From Mesostigma viride (taxonomy: Eukaryota > Streptophyta > Mesostigmatophyceae > Mesostigmatales > Mesostigmataceae): 64,000 nucleotides of DNA. The DNA lies in contig RPFO01000027.1 of NCBI GenBank assembly GCA_009746045.1, positions 6,265,044 to 6,329,043 on the forward strand. Reading direction: 5' to 3'. The notes beneath the pieces are model-generated. The model was not told the DNA's origin, ran no database searches, and worked only from the letters and a program-made list of their open reading frames with translations. This document shows, one piece after another, positions 1-24,300 of this stretch; the stretch's first letter is position 1, and each line of letters starts with the position of its first letter. The position numbers were made by a program, and so were the translations under genes.

Positions 1-60
1 TAAGACTTAGGGTCACCATGCACCACCGCGGACAACTGCTGCATAGGGTCAAGGTGTAGC
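1..60 (-). repeat. Decayed copy of PP5 exon 11 donor edge
   Basis: The stretch around 18-55 (caccaccgcggacaactgct) resembles the real exon 11/donor junction at 124-165 (caccacagcggagaactgct). It lies in the intron downstream of exon 11 and is one of many exon-edge copies in this gene. Confidence 0.6.
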
Positions 61-130
61 AAGTAGTGTGTAGGGTGTAAAGGACTAGGGTTGAAGATCT
101 AGGGCTGAAGGTCCCCGGGTCTCCACCCAC

Positions 131-12470
<12,340 letters not shown>

Positions 12471-14403
12471 CGCTGCACTGATACTTTGAAAAAGACCTTT
12501 GTGTCCCTGAGCACCGAAGCAACTGCTAATCGTCGTCTAATTATAAGGGCTCCAACCTCGTGTAAAATTTTGTCACTGAGAAGTGTGAATAGCAACAGCT
12601 TCAGCCTCCAGGACTCTGCGGCCTCCAACGTGCGGTTACCCCAAGGAATAAGAAAAAACGGCTATCACTGCAGCCGCCCTAGTGTGTCGCACCACGCTAT
12701 GAAACGTATAGCACTGTCCCTTTCTATTTTGCCAGGCACTCCTGCTTGCCGCGACTGATGAGGCACGAATATGTCACACACAACACGTGTGGTATGTTAC
12801 ACAGGCCTCTATTCCAACAGAATAAAAGAGGCGCCCAGCGTGCAGCCAAGTCTCAACGCTCAACCGTCACGTCGCCGTCCTGCAAATCACTCCCCCAAAT
12901 TTCTATGGACTTCAGCCGCGAGCGACCGCATGTTTCCCTCCGTGCCGCGCTCGACCACATTGAATAACCACCGGCAAATTGTGCTACTTCCAGCCTGGAC
13001 AGCCGCGAAATTGGACGGGTTTCGGGCCGGAGTACGGTTTCCGGCGCGCCGCACCCGTCCCCGTACGCGCGGGCACGGCTCGTTTCCCAGGAAAAGCGCG
13101 CGAAAGGCAACAGCACCGTACATGCCAACCTTGCTTCTTGCTTCGCCATGGCTCGCCCGCTGAGCACGTGCGCGCACATGCCAGGGAGCCGGAATATTTT
13201 CCTCGTTGGGCAACGGCCATGCCCAAACGCCCGACCAGCAAGGGCGAGCTGGAGGCGAGAGGAAAGAAGCGTGCGATACGAAGCCAGTGACTGTTGGCAA
13301 AAAAAAAAAGTACCTAACATTCAAAAGTTGAAGCCGCAGGCGGCAAGAAGTAAGAGAAGACGTTTCAGGCTCGCCGGCGACCGACATCCCGGTAGGCAGA
13401 ACCGCAGAAGGCAGCAAGATTCTAGACAAGCAGGATTCTAAAAGTGAAAACCTGGAGGGTGAAAGCCGGACGCTATGAGGTCAAAGCTGGTCTCAATATG
13501 CTACAGTAGGAGTTTTGGTTCGGCGCCAGGATGTTATACGCTGCTTGGGTCATGAATGCCGTGAACGTGTGTGCTCATTACGCCGCGGTGCGACGCATTG
13601 TTGGTCGAATCCATGTCACGCAGCTAAAGCAAATGCGATGACTGAAGGTTGCACCGCACAAACATTTGACAGGGGGGCCCTGCACCGGCCCGTGTATCTC
13701 ATACCCTCGGAAATGGCCCGGCTGTTCTTGTGTTTAGCTTTGAATAGATAGGATTTGTGAGACCACCTGCTATCGATGAGGCATCTCTGGGCAAACTGGG
13801 AAAGAATTTTCAGTCCCGATCGCTATCAATATATATAGCATGCCGCCCTGCTCTTAGCACAAAGCCACACACCATTTGCGGTTCAAATTTGATCTGAATG
13901 CTAGTAGACTCACCACAATGTGAATAATGTAGTGCATTCATTGTCAGACTCATGCCCTAGGCCTGCGCTGCATGCATGTTAATTCTGCGATCTCGGATGT
14001 CCGATCCCTGGAATACATGCATGCAATTGCCTTCCTACGTCCCAACCTGACCCGCAAGAAGTGCTGGCCGGCAGACAGTCATGCAGGTACATGGGCGCAA
14101 CGACCCCAAAGTCGGAGGACCAGGGCATTGTGTGGCGCGTGTTGTGCTGTACAGCCGCGCAACGTCAGGGGGGCCGCCTATGTACTTTATTGAGTATAGC
14201 GATGGACTAAAGTTTGTTCTGATGGCCATTGACCTCCTGCTGCACTGAAAATGGCTGACGGCGGAGCTCAGATCTTTTGCGTCTGAGCCCCAAACCCAGT
14301 CAGACCACTTGCATTCAATGCGCTTTTTCAAGGCGCACTCGCCAGTATAATCAGTTACGGCTGAAACGCAGTATCGAAAAAGTTACGCACGTGACCAGCA
14401 GCT
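12471..14403. other. Region upstream of PP5; no gene recognised
   Basis: This holds the presumed PP5 promoter and 5' UTR. Open frames of 70-180 codons occur on both strands around 12750-13440, but none shows a recognisable domain, conserved motif or splice partner. An A run lies near 13300 and an AT-rich stretch near 13830. Confidence 0.5.
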
Positions 14404-15776
14404 ATGACGACTCCGAAAGCCAAACCAGGGCTTGAAAAGGAGCTGGAAAAGCTTCCCAGCGCCCAGCCCAACCCTCTCGCCCTTGCCCTTGCCAAGCCTG
14501 GCCGGCAAGCCATCGCCAAGCGCCTCACCTGAGCCCAAGAAACCCTGCCACGATCGCAAATGGAGCCACTTCCTCCCCGGCGACCCTCGCGTCTCCTTCA
14601 TCGAGTGGCAAGAATTGTCGGCTCAGGAATGCATCGAGATTCTCCAGTTCCTCGAACAGGAACGGAAGCTCTTCGTGCCCCAGAAGGGGGCGGCTATCGA
14701 CTACAATGCCAACATGTCCTGGCTCTATGCTTTTGACGAAGTAAAACAGCGCCTGATTATCTTGACTAGCCAATTCCAGATCCGCCTCGGCGACATCACC
14801 AGAACGCTCCGCGCCCCAGCCCCCGTGCAGCCGGCCGCATCGGCTCCCTCCCTCTGCAAGGATGACCTCCGCGCAGTGTTGGAGGAGCATGTGACCTGGC
14901 CGCTGGCCGAGCAGCTGACATCGCTAAACACCACGCTCAACACAGTGGAGGCCTGGGTCTCCAATGTGGAAACCAACCTTGGTTGTCCACAAGCTCCAAC
15001 CTCAGTTCACGGCGCTGCACACCGCGGCGCAGGCATCCGAGACGTACGCTGCACTTACAAGTCTCTCGCCTATACCAGATGGAGGGCAAGTGCGGCGTGC
15101 TCATGAAGAAGCTTAATTGAAGCCATCACCGCCCACACCAAGGCCCTGGCCACACAGGTACCAAAGATAGCGGAGCAGACGGCCACCATCGCATCCCAGC
15201 CACCCCGGCAGGATGCTGGCGACCTCCCGCCGTTTTCCTATATGCGGACCTGCTGAGGACAGTGACCGCCTCAACCACTGACGCCATCGCCACCAAACTC
15301 CAGGAGCTTGAAGACCTCCGCCAGGCACAACAACAATTCCACCGACCGCGCTCGCCACGACTGCCAGGTGGTGCTGCGTCGCTTCCTCCAGAAGCCACGT
15401 GAGACGTCAACCACCCTTGCCGACTAGCTCAAGGACCAGCTCCTTACCCTCATGGGCCTGGTAGGTGAGGTAGAACTGCGTGGGTGCCACCGCCTTCCCC
15501 ACTCACGGGACAAGGCGGCTCCCCCACCAGTCCTGCTCACCTTCCCCTCCCCTGTGGACAAGCAGCGCTTCCTTTCTCGTCGCAAGAGGTTGCACCGACC
15601 TCACCTGGACGCTGGACGTACGACGACCTGACCCCCGCCCAGCAGCAGCAGCGTCGCGACCTGTGGCCGGAATACCTCCGCCACAAGCAGGACCCCCAGA
15701 AGCTCAAGGTGTACTGGAGGGGCGGGGACCTGATGATCAACCACAAGATGTGGACGCCCGGCCCTGCGAGCTAGAA
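14404..15776 (+). pseudogene. Decayed L1-type LINE ORF1
   Basis: ORF1 of L1-like elements encodes a nucleic-acid chaperone with coiled coil, RRM-like and C-terminal domains. An ATG at 14404 reads 42 codons to a stop. The conserved reading (SPSASPEPKKPCHDRKW, then FIEWQELSAQECIEILQFLE) continues in the 14432-15106 frame. Further frame changes follow, and the C-terminal part (DDLTPAQQQQRRDLWPEYLR, VYWRGGDLMINHKMW) lies in a third frame ending at 15774. The same C-terminal pattern (DDLTLAQQQRRRELWPTYL, VYWKGAAIYVGHKPW) occurs in the better copy at 41018-42404, which identifies it. Several frameshifts make it non-functional. No matching RT part lies next to it. Confidence 0.75.
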
Positions 15777-15861
15777 TAGCCCCAGCTTGAATAATTGGTA
15801 GTCACTGCCGCCATGGCAGCCATGCCTAGAATGTTTACCGAGCTATGCCACAATGCCAAAA

Positions 15862-15965
15862 TTAAATTAAATTATAACATGACTCCGTTGGGAGATCATG
15901 TAGCACATATTCCCTTGCTGGATGGATGGAGGGGGGGCAAAGCCGCAAAACCGGACTAATCTAAC
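15862..15965 (-). mobile_element. 5'-truncated LINE fragment: 3' UTR, hairpin and (TTTAA)n tail
   Basis: On the minus strand it reads 3' UTR, terminal hairpin (15878-15900, loop CAAC) and an AATTTAATTT tail. It resembles the tails at 42802-42936 and 48087-48165. It is only about 100 bp long. Confidence 0.7.
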
Positions 15966-16110
15966 CAGCGTACGCCAATACGCCGTATAATACGGTAATA
16001 CGCCGTATTATACAATACGGCGAGGTTTGGCGTACTAACGTACTAGAAATACGCCGTATTGCGTTCTCAACGCAAATACGGCGCATAATACGTATTTTTC
16101 GCGTATTATA
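15966..16110. repeat. TATAATACG / CGTATTATA palindromic array
   Basis: A dense series of short palindromes such as aatacgccgtataatacg and cgtattatacaatacggcg. The same motif class recurs at 17562-17650, 43740-43842, 44850-44885 and 47831-47890, each time next to LINE fragments. Confidence 0.85.
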
Positions 16111-17230
16111 CGGCGCCCGGCTCCGGAATTTGGCGCCAGAGCTAGTTTTGGCGTTGCTGACCTAGGCAGGTACGCAGCCTGAACCGTACTTGGGGAGTAC
16201 GGGCCTACGGTTGGTCCCGCTTGTCATCTCTGCCAGTTGACGGCGTGGGTAAACGATGGCAAAACGAGACCGACTTGCATAAATATGATAGTTGACCTCC
16301 GCGGCCATGGAGGTGCAGAAATCTGACGGGTATGGGAGCATGGCTTGACATTTTGAACTGCAATTTTGCAGGCATGATCCATAGGTCCTAAACAGCGTAT
16401 ATCATTGGCAGGCAACGCCTGGGTGTGCGCAGATATGTCTCGACCCTATGCTCGGTGCAGCAACCTCGTTTGATCAGCGACCAGGTCGGTCGCCGTGCAT
16501 GTGCTAACTGTTACTAGGCGGGAAATAAGTCGATACGTTTGTACGCGGATAGATGTGTAAAATATATTGCTGACATGTTTTATTGGCGACGACGGCCAGG
16601 AAAGCGGCTCGCAGCTACATCGATGAGGTGGGCATCCGGCTAGCTCCAGCAAGGAAGGTAATTAATCTGCGGTTTTGATCTGGTATGTGCTATCCTGTTC
16701 ACGTTTTATTGCATACTGTATCAAGGTTTTGGGTCGAATCGTATACCTATCAATAAGTTCATGGTTGTAATAAGGAATTAGTTCAATTAGCAATCTATAT
16801 ACCATGCAGTGGATGAGTATCACACTTCATGACCTTTATGTAAACAACAAACTGTCGACACCCCCTAGGGCTCCCCCAGAATAGATTCTAGCCAGCTGTC
16901 TAGAAGAGGGCAATCGACATAGCTTTTACATTATAGCATGACTTGCCATGTATTTCTCGAGCATAGTATACTGATCTAGCCCCAACGGCTTAGAGTAGCC
17001 CCAACGGTTTAGAGTGGCATGAACGCAATCACATTAGCCCAGCCATGGCTCAGCGTGGCCATTTGCTTATGCCTTAGCAGACGCCCGTTGAGCCCACTTC
17101 ACCTTTCTTGTACAGCATCAGCTATGCTTCAGCCTACCTCTGGTATCGTTAATAATGGTTGTCCCACAGTGATGCGCCCCGGCCCCGTGATGTGGATAGA
17201 GCGCTCGATGTGGCCTGCCCACCGACTGGT
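16111..17230. other. Intergenic; nothing recognised
   Basis: AT-richer sequence with frames under 80 codons only. No domain, repeat array or RNA gene was recognised. Confidence 0.5.
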
Positions 17231-17365
17231 GGGCGGTGGCAGTGAGAGAAGCTAGGGCGCCCTCCCTCCCTCTCATTGTGTACAGGGGTTGAAGGTTCCT
17301 CTACTTTGTATTGGCACCCACGTGACGCAGTCACGTGATAATTAACTAATTAATTAATTAATTAC
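17231..17365 (+). mobile_element. 3' end of LINE family D with palindromic hairpin and (TTAA)n tail
   Basis: The perfect hairpin CACGTGAC-GCA-GTCACGTG (17319-17337) is followed by aattaactaattaattaatt. The same hairpin plus tail ends the RT fragment at 43843-44849. Confidence 0.75.
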
Positions 17366-17561
17366 ACTTCATACAATTGATGAGACAACCAAGTGAGTGT
17401 CAAACGGCTACCGGCGACCTCTACGTGCATTGTATTGTTTTTCATCAAGATTGAGACATTAGCTAGAGTTTTTGAGAGGCACGCCCATGGGATAAACACC
17501 TTAGAATATTTTATCCTAATTGAAAATCCACTTTTCCGGTCAAAAAACCACTTTTTTTTTT

Positions 17562-17650
17562 TGGCGTATAATACGCGTATAATACGCGTATAATACGGCA
17601 ATACGCAATACGCCGAGGTTTTGCCGTATTGCCGTATTGCCGTACTGGCT
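17562..17650. repeat. TATAATACG palindromic array
   Basis: gcgtataatacgcgtataat, acgcgtataatacggc and several gccgtatt units. It borders the 3' side of the RT fragment at 17651-18900. Confidence 0.85.
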
Positions 17651-18900
17651 CACACTGAATCTAACTCTAAGCTAATCTAATCGATCTAGAAAACCCTACC
17701 TATTCTATACTCAGCAAAGCGTCCCTTCCTCTTGGGGGGGGGGGGCTTGCCCACAGGGGCTGGCGTATGAGCCTGGACAATCGTCTTCCACCTCTTCTTG
17801 TTCTGCATAGCAGTGAGAGAGGGAGTGAATGCGATGTTCAAACGGGGCTGGTCAAACCACGACTACCACGCGGGTCGGCCAGCAACTGCTGTGCCAGGGT
17901 AGGTCATGACATGTTTGCCTACCTTCTTATAAGTATGTCCTTGGGGCCAGGCCAGGTCAGGATATGCCACACTGGCTGGCCAAGCCGCTGGGGGCCAGCC
18001 AGACTGAGGTCGGTGTCTACCTGGCTGGTGCGAGCAAGATGTCCTAGGAATGCTATCCTACGCTGTCTAATCTCGTCGGAAATGCGAGGCATGCCCTCGT
18101 ACAAAGATTCTAAAGACCTATGCGTGGAAAACCCTACATTCAGGGCCTGACGGAGCATCCTGGTTACCGTGCCGTCTAGCTAGCTTGGCGGCCAGCGTGT
18201 CCGTGAGCTAGCGTCGATCCATGCCTCAGCGCCATAGGTAAATGGTGGGAGAGCGATCGCAGCAACTGGTGCTCACCACTAGACACTCCCGGCCAGCTAG
18301 GCTAGAAACACACGCCCTGATCAAGCATGCTGTTTCCGGCCCCACCGTCTAGGTCATCTAGTCGCTCCACACGTAAGCCAGCCATAATTTCAATGCACAA
18401 GGATACACATTTCCATCACCATTCATCTTCATCATCCTGAACGACTCGAAAACGCGGAAAAGATAACGGCAGGCTCGAGCTACCATGGTCCGGATTCTCC
18501 CGATTTCTGGCCTGCGCTGGTTGTCTCTTTGATAGGTGAGCACCGTGAGGACCAGGACCTAATTGAGGAGCATGCGCTTGCGGTGCTCGCCGAGGGCCTT
18601 CCAGTGCCAGTAGGTTTTGAGCGAACGATGCCTAGCCCAGGCCAGCCCGATGCGGGTGTCCACATCGTCGGCGGTGTCGGGAAGCATGCTCCCCAGCAGT
18701 TTGAAGCGATCACGGAACGGGACCTCCGTCCCGTCTAGCAGCCGTGGCAGCGGCGGGCGACTGGAAGCCCCAATCACCATCGCCTCCGTTTTGACACTAA
18801 TCTCCAACCCCACCGCCCTCGCCTCCAAGCCCAGACAGTCCAGCCAGGTCTGAATGTGCTCGGGGCGCGAGATGAGGGTGCCAGGTGTCATCCGCATAAA
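17651..18900 (-). pseudogene. LINE reverse-transcriptase C-terminal fragment (family C), interrupted
   Basis: Minus-strand translation gives the region downstream of the RT active site of a non-LTR retrotransposon: WLDCLGLEARAVGLEIS, FKLLGSMLPD, then VLTVLTY, GAEAW, and after a break FLGHLARTSQVDT and LTWPGPKD. It matches the fragments at 48087-48555 and 52779-53780. In-frame stops and frameshifts are present, the catalytic core is missing, and a 292-bp insertion (18240-18531) splits the VLTY|GAE motif. The 3' UTR ends abruptly in a palindromic array without hairpin or tail. Confidence 0.8.
18240..18531 (+). mobile_element. Short retroposon-like insertion ending GGTTGTCTC
   Basis: It interrupts the RT fragment between codons for VLTY and GAE and is flanked by the direct repeat ATAGGT (18234-18239 and 18532-18537). 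Its last 70 bp (from gataacggcaggctcgagct to gcgctggttgtctctttg) are almost identical to the insert at 19447-19520. Confidence 0.75.
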
Positions 18901-19066
18901 TCAGGTACGTCGGACAGGCGGTAGCCAGTCCATGCCACCATACCTAGTCACGTGCCCCGCTAACACACGGTACACAACCAGCCATAGCCTTAGCTTAGCC
19001 CTTGTACAGCCATGCTACGTAGCTGGCTATGATCAGATTACTTGCCCACGTACACTCCTTGTTATG

Positions 19067-19171
19067 ATATGAAGTGAGACAACTATCAAGGAGACAACCA
19101 GCGCAGGCCAGAAATCGGAAACTATGCCTGGACGCATGGCGATCCAACGCGCCGTGGAAGGACTAGGGTAG
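19067..19171 (+). mobile_element. 105-bp insertion with 8-bp target-site duplication
   Basis: Flanked by TTGTTATG (19059-19066 and 19172-19179). The empty-site sequence is visible in inverse orientation near 48560-48640 (rc: ctccttgttatgctcacatg). The insert carries gtgagacaactatc and gagacaaccagcgcaggcc, ends shared with other short insertions here. Confidence 0.75.
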
Positions 19172-19214
19172 TTGTTATGCTCACATGGGTCTTATTGCAC
19201 CCCCATGGATATGG

Positions 19215-19590
19215 CGCATTAAGAATTTAGCCTAGCTCTGCCAACGCAGAGATCGGCCACTCTCTGCTGAGAAGCCATGCCAGGCTAGCCTTTGTATAGC
19301 CATGATGATCTTCCACCCCATGCCAGACCCCTAGCTCTGATAAAACATGGTGGTGCAGGTGCACTTTGTGCACCTAGAGCAGGCGTAGTTTACATCCTAC
19401 CCTTGCAGGAAGTAGCCCAGAATGTCAATTAAAAGCCATATGCCCCAGATAACGGCAGGCTCGAGCTACCATGGTCCGGATTCTCCCGATTTCTGGCCTG
19501 CGCTGGTTGTCTCCTTGATGTGCCCCTTCTCAGGGATATGTGCTACATATACTCCCAACGGAGTTATGTTCCTAATTGATCAAATAATTC
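19215..19590 (+). mobile_element. 3' UTR and tail of LINE family B
   Basis: Matches the 3' flank of the ORF1 element at 41018-42985 (acccttgcaggaagtagc, gccatatgcccc) and ends with the hairpin at 19546-19568 (CATA/TATG outer, ACTCC/GGAGT inner, loop CAAC), then ttcctaattgatcaaataat. It is interrupted by the 74-bp insert at 19447-19520. Confidence 0.75.
19447..19520 (+). mobile_element. 74-bp insertion with 6-bp target-site duplication
   Basis: Flanked by TGCCCC at 19441-19446 and 19521-19526, inside the family B 3' UTR. Body: agataacggcaggctcgagc to ctggttgtctccttgatg. This looks like a 5'-truncated copy of the 18240-18531 element. Confidence 0.8.
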
Positions 19591-20850
19591 ATTAATAGTT
19601 TGTTCAAAGCTAGCAGTTTCACTGCAATTTACTTCAGCATCGTATGGGACCGCGTGTAACAAATGAACGTATGATCAGATCAGAAAGTACTTCACCCATC
19701 CGTATTATCCTACTTCCTTTGAGGATTTATGCTAGTTATGTGAGCTTGTCGCATTCGACTTCCCCCGTCGACTACATTGATGTAGGAAGTCCACCAATTT
19801 TGTTGATTTGGACGCATGTGCACATATTAACATTCCAATATGAAGATATTAACGATATAGGAGTGGACCGATGCCGGTAACGAACAGAGATGTCTTCCAT
19901 GCCTAAGGAGGAACCATGCCGCATGCCGACATAATTGTTAGTGGACAGGGAAGGTTGTTTTATGTTAAAATTAATTTGGTGTGCACATTCCGAAAGATGA
20001 CTTACATCAATAAGATCACAACCAGCTTGGATTCCAGAAGGATGGCTCAAGAGTACATCGGCGGGGTAGCTGGAATGCCTACAATACTGGCAGTTCTGCA
20101 AAAGCCCAGCTCAACCGCGTCTCTCCGCCACCACATTTGACATATTAAGTGAGACAACTATTCCTGGACGCATGGCGATCCAACGTGGTCAGCAAGATTC
20201 ATAGCTATGTGAATTTTGATTATCATGGAGAGCTGGGCCATATACCAACGCAACATCGTGCGAGGGCACTACAGCCAATCGCCATGAATCAATAAGACAA
20301 CCATGCATGGCCAGTGGGCCATGGTAGTAGACAAACAGTGTTTATGGATCTCACGCGGCATTAGGGATCGCGGTCTCCAGAATGACATACAGCAGGAGGG
20401 CGGCGCCATCCTGCATGTGGGAACAGAGCAGGGAGGACAAATAGCCAACACACAGAGAAGCGGGGCCAATTGTAAGAGAAAGAGAACGAGAGAGGCAGAG
20501 ATTGATCAAATGTAGCAAGGAGCCGGCGAAACGCAGGCAGCAAGGCTCTGACTGATTTTACCAACTGAAGAAAAAGGGGGATACGCCGGCAGAGCAAAGG
20601 AAGGGCCAGGACATGAGGCGCTAGCAACGGCAACAGTTTTCACGGAAGCAGTCCGGCAAGTGTGATCCTAGTAAGGGAACAACTGCAGCTTCATACATCC
20701 TTTGCACCTACGAATGTGTGGCCAATGCAATTACAAAAATTCCTCTCTCTGTTAGATTACAGGACCCTATCATGAGCAACCGTATAAATCACAACCCGCA
20801 CATCCAGGCCAAACTGGAGCATCCATGCGTGCAAAGCTCATGCTAGGCAG
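19591..20850. other. Intergenic or distal FAM114 3' region; no exon recognised
   Basis: A short-element fragment lies at 20147-20185 (ttaagtgagacaactattcc). The final FAM114 exon should lie on the minus strand here or further left, but I could not identify it. No other gene signal. Confidence 0.4.
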
Positions 20851-20851
20851 C

Positions 20852-21240
20852 CTTCAGGTGGACCCGGCACCAATGTTGGCCACCATTACGACAACACCAA
20901 ACCGGCGCCTCTACATGTGTTCCACGCCTATCTGTTGGCCACCATTACGACAACACCAAACCGGCGCCTCTACATGTGTTCCACGCCTATCTGTTGGCCA
21001 CCATTACCACAACACCAAACCGGCGCCTCTACATGTGTTCCACGCCTATCTGTTGGCCAACATTATGATAACACCAAACCGGCGCCTCTACATGTGTTCC
21101 ACGCCTATCTGTTGGCCACCATTATGACAACAGCAAACCGGCGCCTCTACATGTGTTCCACGCCTATCTGTTGGCCACCATTATGATAACACCAAACCGG
21201 CGCCTCTACATGTGTTCCAAGCCTATCTGTTGGCCACCAT
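20852..21240 (-). repeat. Copy of FAM114 exon 6 donor edge and 59-bp minisatellite
   Basis: ccttcaggtggacccggcac (20851-20870) resembles the exon 6 end at 21357-21378 (cctgcaggtggctggacccg). It is followed by six units, period 59, of gttggccaccattacgacaa plus caccaaaccggcgcctctac and atgtgttccacgcctatct. Confidence 0.85.
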
Positions 21241-21357
21241 TACGATAACAGCAGCAGCAACAACAACAGCAAGTGTTTTTTATCACCATCATCTGGAATG
21301 AAAGAACCACAGTTCACCTAGTCTCTCGATGACGATGATAATGGTTACAGGTCCTAC

Positions 21358-24300
21358 CTGCAGGTGGCTGGACCCGGCGCCGCTGTCGGCCGCCAGCTCA
21401 TCGCACAGCGCGGCGCTCTTGGCCTCCACCGCCTCCGCATGCGTGCTGGCATCCGCCCCCCTCGCCCCCTTACCTTCAGGGCCCTCTTTGCTGGCGTCCG
21501 CAGACGACGAAGATACCAAGGCATCGGTGTCAGCGACCAGTGCGGCAAATGCAGTGGAAACGCGGCCCATATTCTCTGCGAACCCCTCAATGAGGGCCTC
21601 CACTTCGCGCGCCATCGCCCTCGCGCGCCCGCCCACGAGGGATGCCTTGGCCTCCGGTGACGGGGGCCAGCGCAGCGTGTCCCCCCGCACGCCCAGGCCG
21701 GCCAAGGGGCCAGATGAGGAGGGCGGCTCGGTGGCGGAGGCCGCGGAGAGGGACTGGGCGAGCAGGAGCAGGTGCGCGATGCAGAGGGAGCAGAGCTCGG
21801 CCAGGCGCTGCGGGGCACATGCGTGTAGTGATGGCGTACGTAGTGACCAGGGGTGGGTGGGGCATGAACGGTGTCAAAGGAACAGAGCACAGCTCGGCCA
21901 GGCAATGCGGGGAGCATGTATAGAGTGGTAAAAAACACAGTGACCATGGGTGGGCCGGGCATTCGGGGTGTGGAAGGGTGAGGCATATGGTGTGGTGGGT
22001 GGGCTTGTAGTGTGGTGGGTGGGCTTGTAGTGTGGTGGGTGGGCATGTGGTGTGGTGGGTGGGCATGTGGCGTGGTGGGTGGGCATGTGGCGTTGTGGGT
22101 GGGCATGTGGCGTTGTGGGTGGCATGTAGTGTTGTGGGTGGGCATGTAGTATTGTGGGTGGGCATGTAGAGTTGTGGGTGGGCATGTGGCGTTGTGGGTG
22201 GGCATGTGGCGTTGTGGGTGGGCATGTGGCATTGTGGGTGGGGCACCTGGGGATGTGGGGATGGAGGGTTGGAGGGATGGGGATGCAGGTACGTGCAGGG
22301 CAGCAAACAAGGGAACAAAATTTGAGGGATCCGCATGAGGGGGCCTCACCTCCCGCCCCTCCTTCCTTACTTACACCCTCCTGCTTGTCCACACATCCAT
22401 CTCCTCTTTCAATTGCAACCCTCACCTCCAGCCCCTCGTTGCGGATCGCCTCCAGCTTGTCCATGGCCGCGCGCACGAGCTCGCCCAGGGGTACCCCCGC
22501 ACCCTCCCCCCCCCCCAGCGCTGCCTGCAGGCTCGCCTCGCACTCGCCCGCCATCTGCTCCGCCATGTGCACCGCCGCACGGCGCAGCTTGCCCAAAAAG
22601 GGGAAGCTGCGGCCACCGCGCGCATCCATGGTTGCACCCGCCGCCGCCGACGGCGACGACATCCCTCTCTCGCTCTCACCCGCCTGGCCGTGAGACGTCG
22701 CCCCATGGGGGTAGTCGCCCTCTGCGCCCGCGCCCTCCCCCCCCCACGCGCTCAAGCTCCTCGGCCTCCTCGTCGTGGTCGTGGTCGGCGTCGAGACGAA
22801 GAGCCGCGCGGATACGGGCCATGGCCGCGTCAAAGGCCGCGCGTTCGTCGGGGGACAGCTTCCCGCGCGCACGGTTGCAGCGGACGGTGGCCGCATTGGA
22901 GAGAGACTCCAGCTCCTGCGTGCGCGTGTGTGCGTGTGGGTTTGCGTGTTTGGGGGGATTATGTGTAGGGGGGTGAATGTAGGTATGTTTTGGGGGGTGC
23001 AACGTGTGTATGCGTGTGTGTGTGTGTGCGGGGGGGGGGAATTGCGTGGGGGGGGTTGGGGGGTTGGTTAGGTCGAGGAGCGGATAGTTGGATGGGTTGG
23101 TGGGTGGGTGGGGCCCCCCAAACAACTTTCATGCATAAAATTCATAGAATGAGAAGGCAAGGACGGCTTGTGTGCATTGGGGGGTTGGGGATAAATAGTT
23201 CTTTGGGTTGGGTGGGGTGGGGAATGAAAAGCTTGCACAGGAAGATAACAAAACATAAGAATAGTAATATTTATCATACTAGAAGATTAAAGGCAGTGAG
23301 CAACAGGAGCAGAGCGACCCAAGCTCCTGGCGGGGGGGGAGCCAGTAACGGGAAGGACACCTCCAAGCGTATTTATTGTGGGTTACAAACCAAGTGAAGC
23401 TTCGCAAGTACCATGGCCCCCATGATCAGCACTATCCACCTCGCGAAACCCTGGTTCCCATTGATGGGCGTGGTTTACATTGATTTGTGGGGTTTCACCA
23501 ACCACGTGCCCCCCACTAAGTACGCTTGGCACACACAACTCACTCCTGCTCTTGAACGCTTGGCAGCGTAGTGGGCACACACGCTTGTGGTGGGCACACA
23601 CAACTCCTCCTGGGGGGAGTGAATCCTAGGATATCCACTAAATTAATTTGCTGGCAACTGGTCCTAGGGGAGGTTACCTCAAATCGCTGATCCCAGGGCC
23701 ACCTCGAGCAGCTTGTGGCTCCTGCCGCATAAGCACGCGACCAGAGGGAGCGCATCGCAAGGGTACGACTGCTAGGGCCACCTCGACGTGCGGGTATTAC
23801 AACCAATCAACAGGCGGAAGGAGTTCTAAAATACCTCGAGGAACTCGTGACCCCCGTAGACATAGAAGCTGCTCTTGAACGTGGCGGCTTGCTTGGGCTT
23901 CCCGCTATCGCCCATCCCCCCGGGCCGCCCGCCGCCTTGCCTGCTGCTGCCGCTGCCCCCCTCCCCTCCCTCATGGAGCAGCGCGCCCAGCGCCCTCCGG
24001 CCGATGCTCTCCTGCGCGTCCCCGCCCTGGCGAGGTGGGTGATGTGGGTGGCCATTGTTTGGTTGAAGTGGTGGTTCAACACATGATGGGTGGTGGTGAT
24101 AATGGTTTAAACCATGAAGGGTCGTGATGTTGATGGTGGTGGTGGGGGGGGGGGGGGGGGGGGGGGTTGGCAGCGGCAGTGGTGGAAGAAAACAGGATGA
24201 TGGCGGCGAGGGTGGTTTAAAACAAAACCGGTAGTGACGGTGGTAGAAAACAAGACAGGTGGCAATGGTGGCTTAAACTTTAATGGTGGCCAGGTGGTCA

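Noticed and set aside
12853-13441. Possible gene on either strand upstream of PP5
   Set aside because: Frames of 100-180 codons overlap on both strands in GC-rich sequence, with no domain, signal peptide or splice partner.
19447-19520. tRNA gene or tRNA-derived SINE head (74 bp)
   Set aside because: The length fits, but no cloverleaf forms and the A/B box matches are poor.
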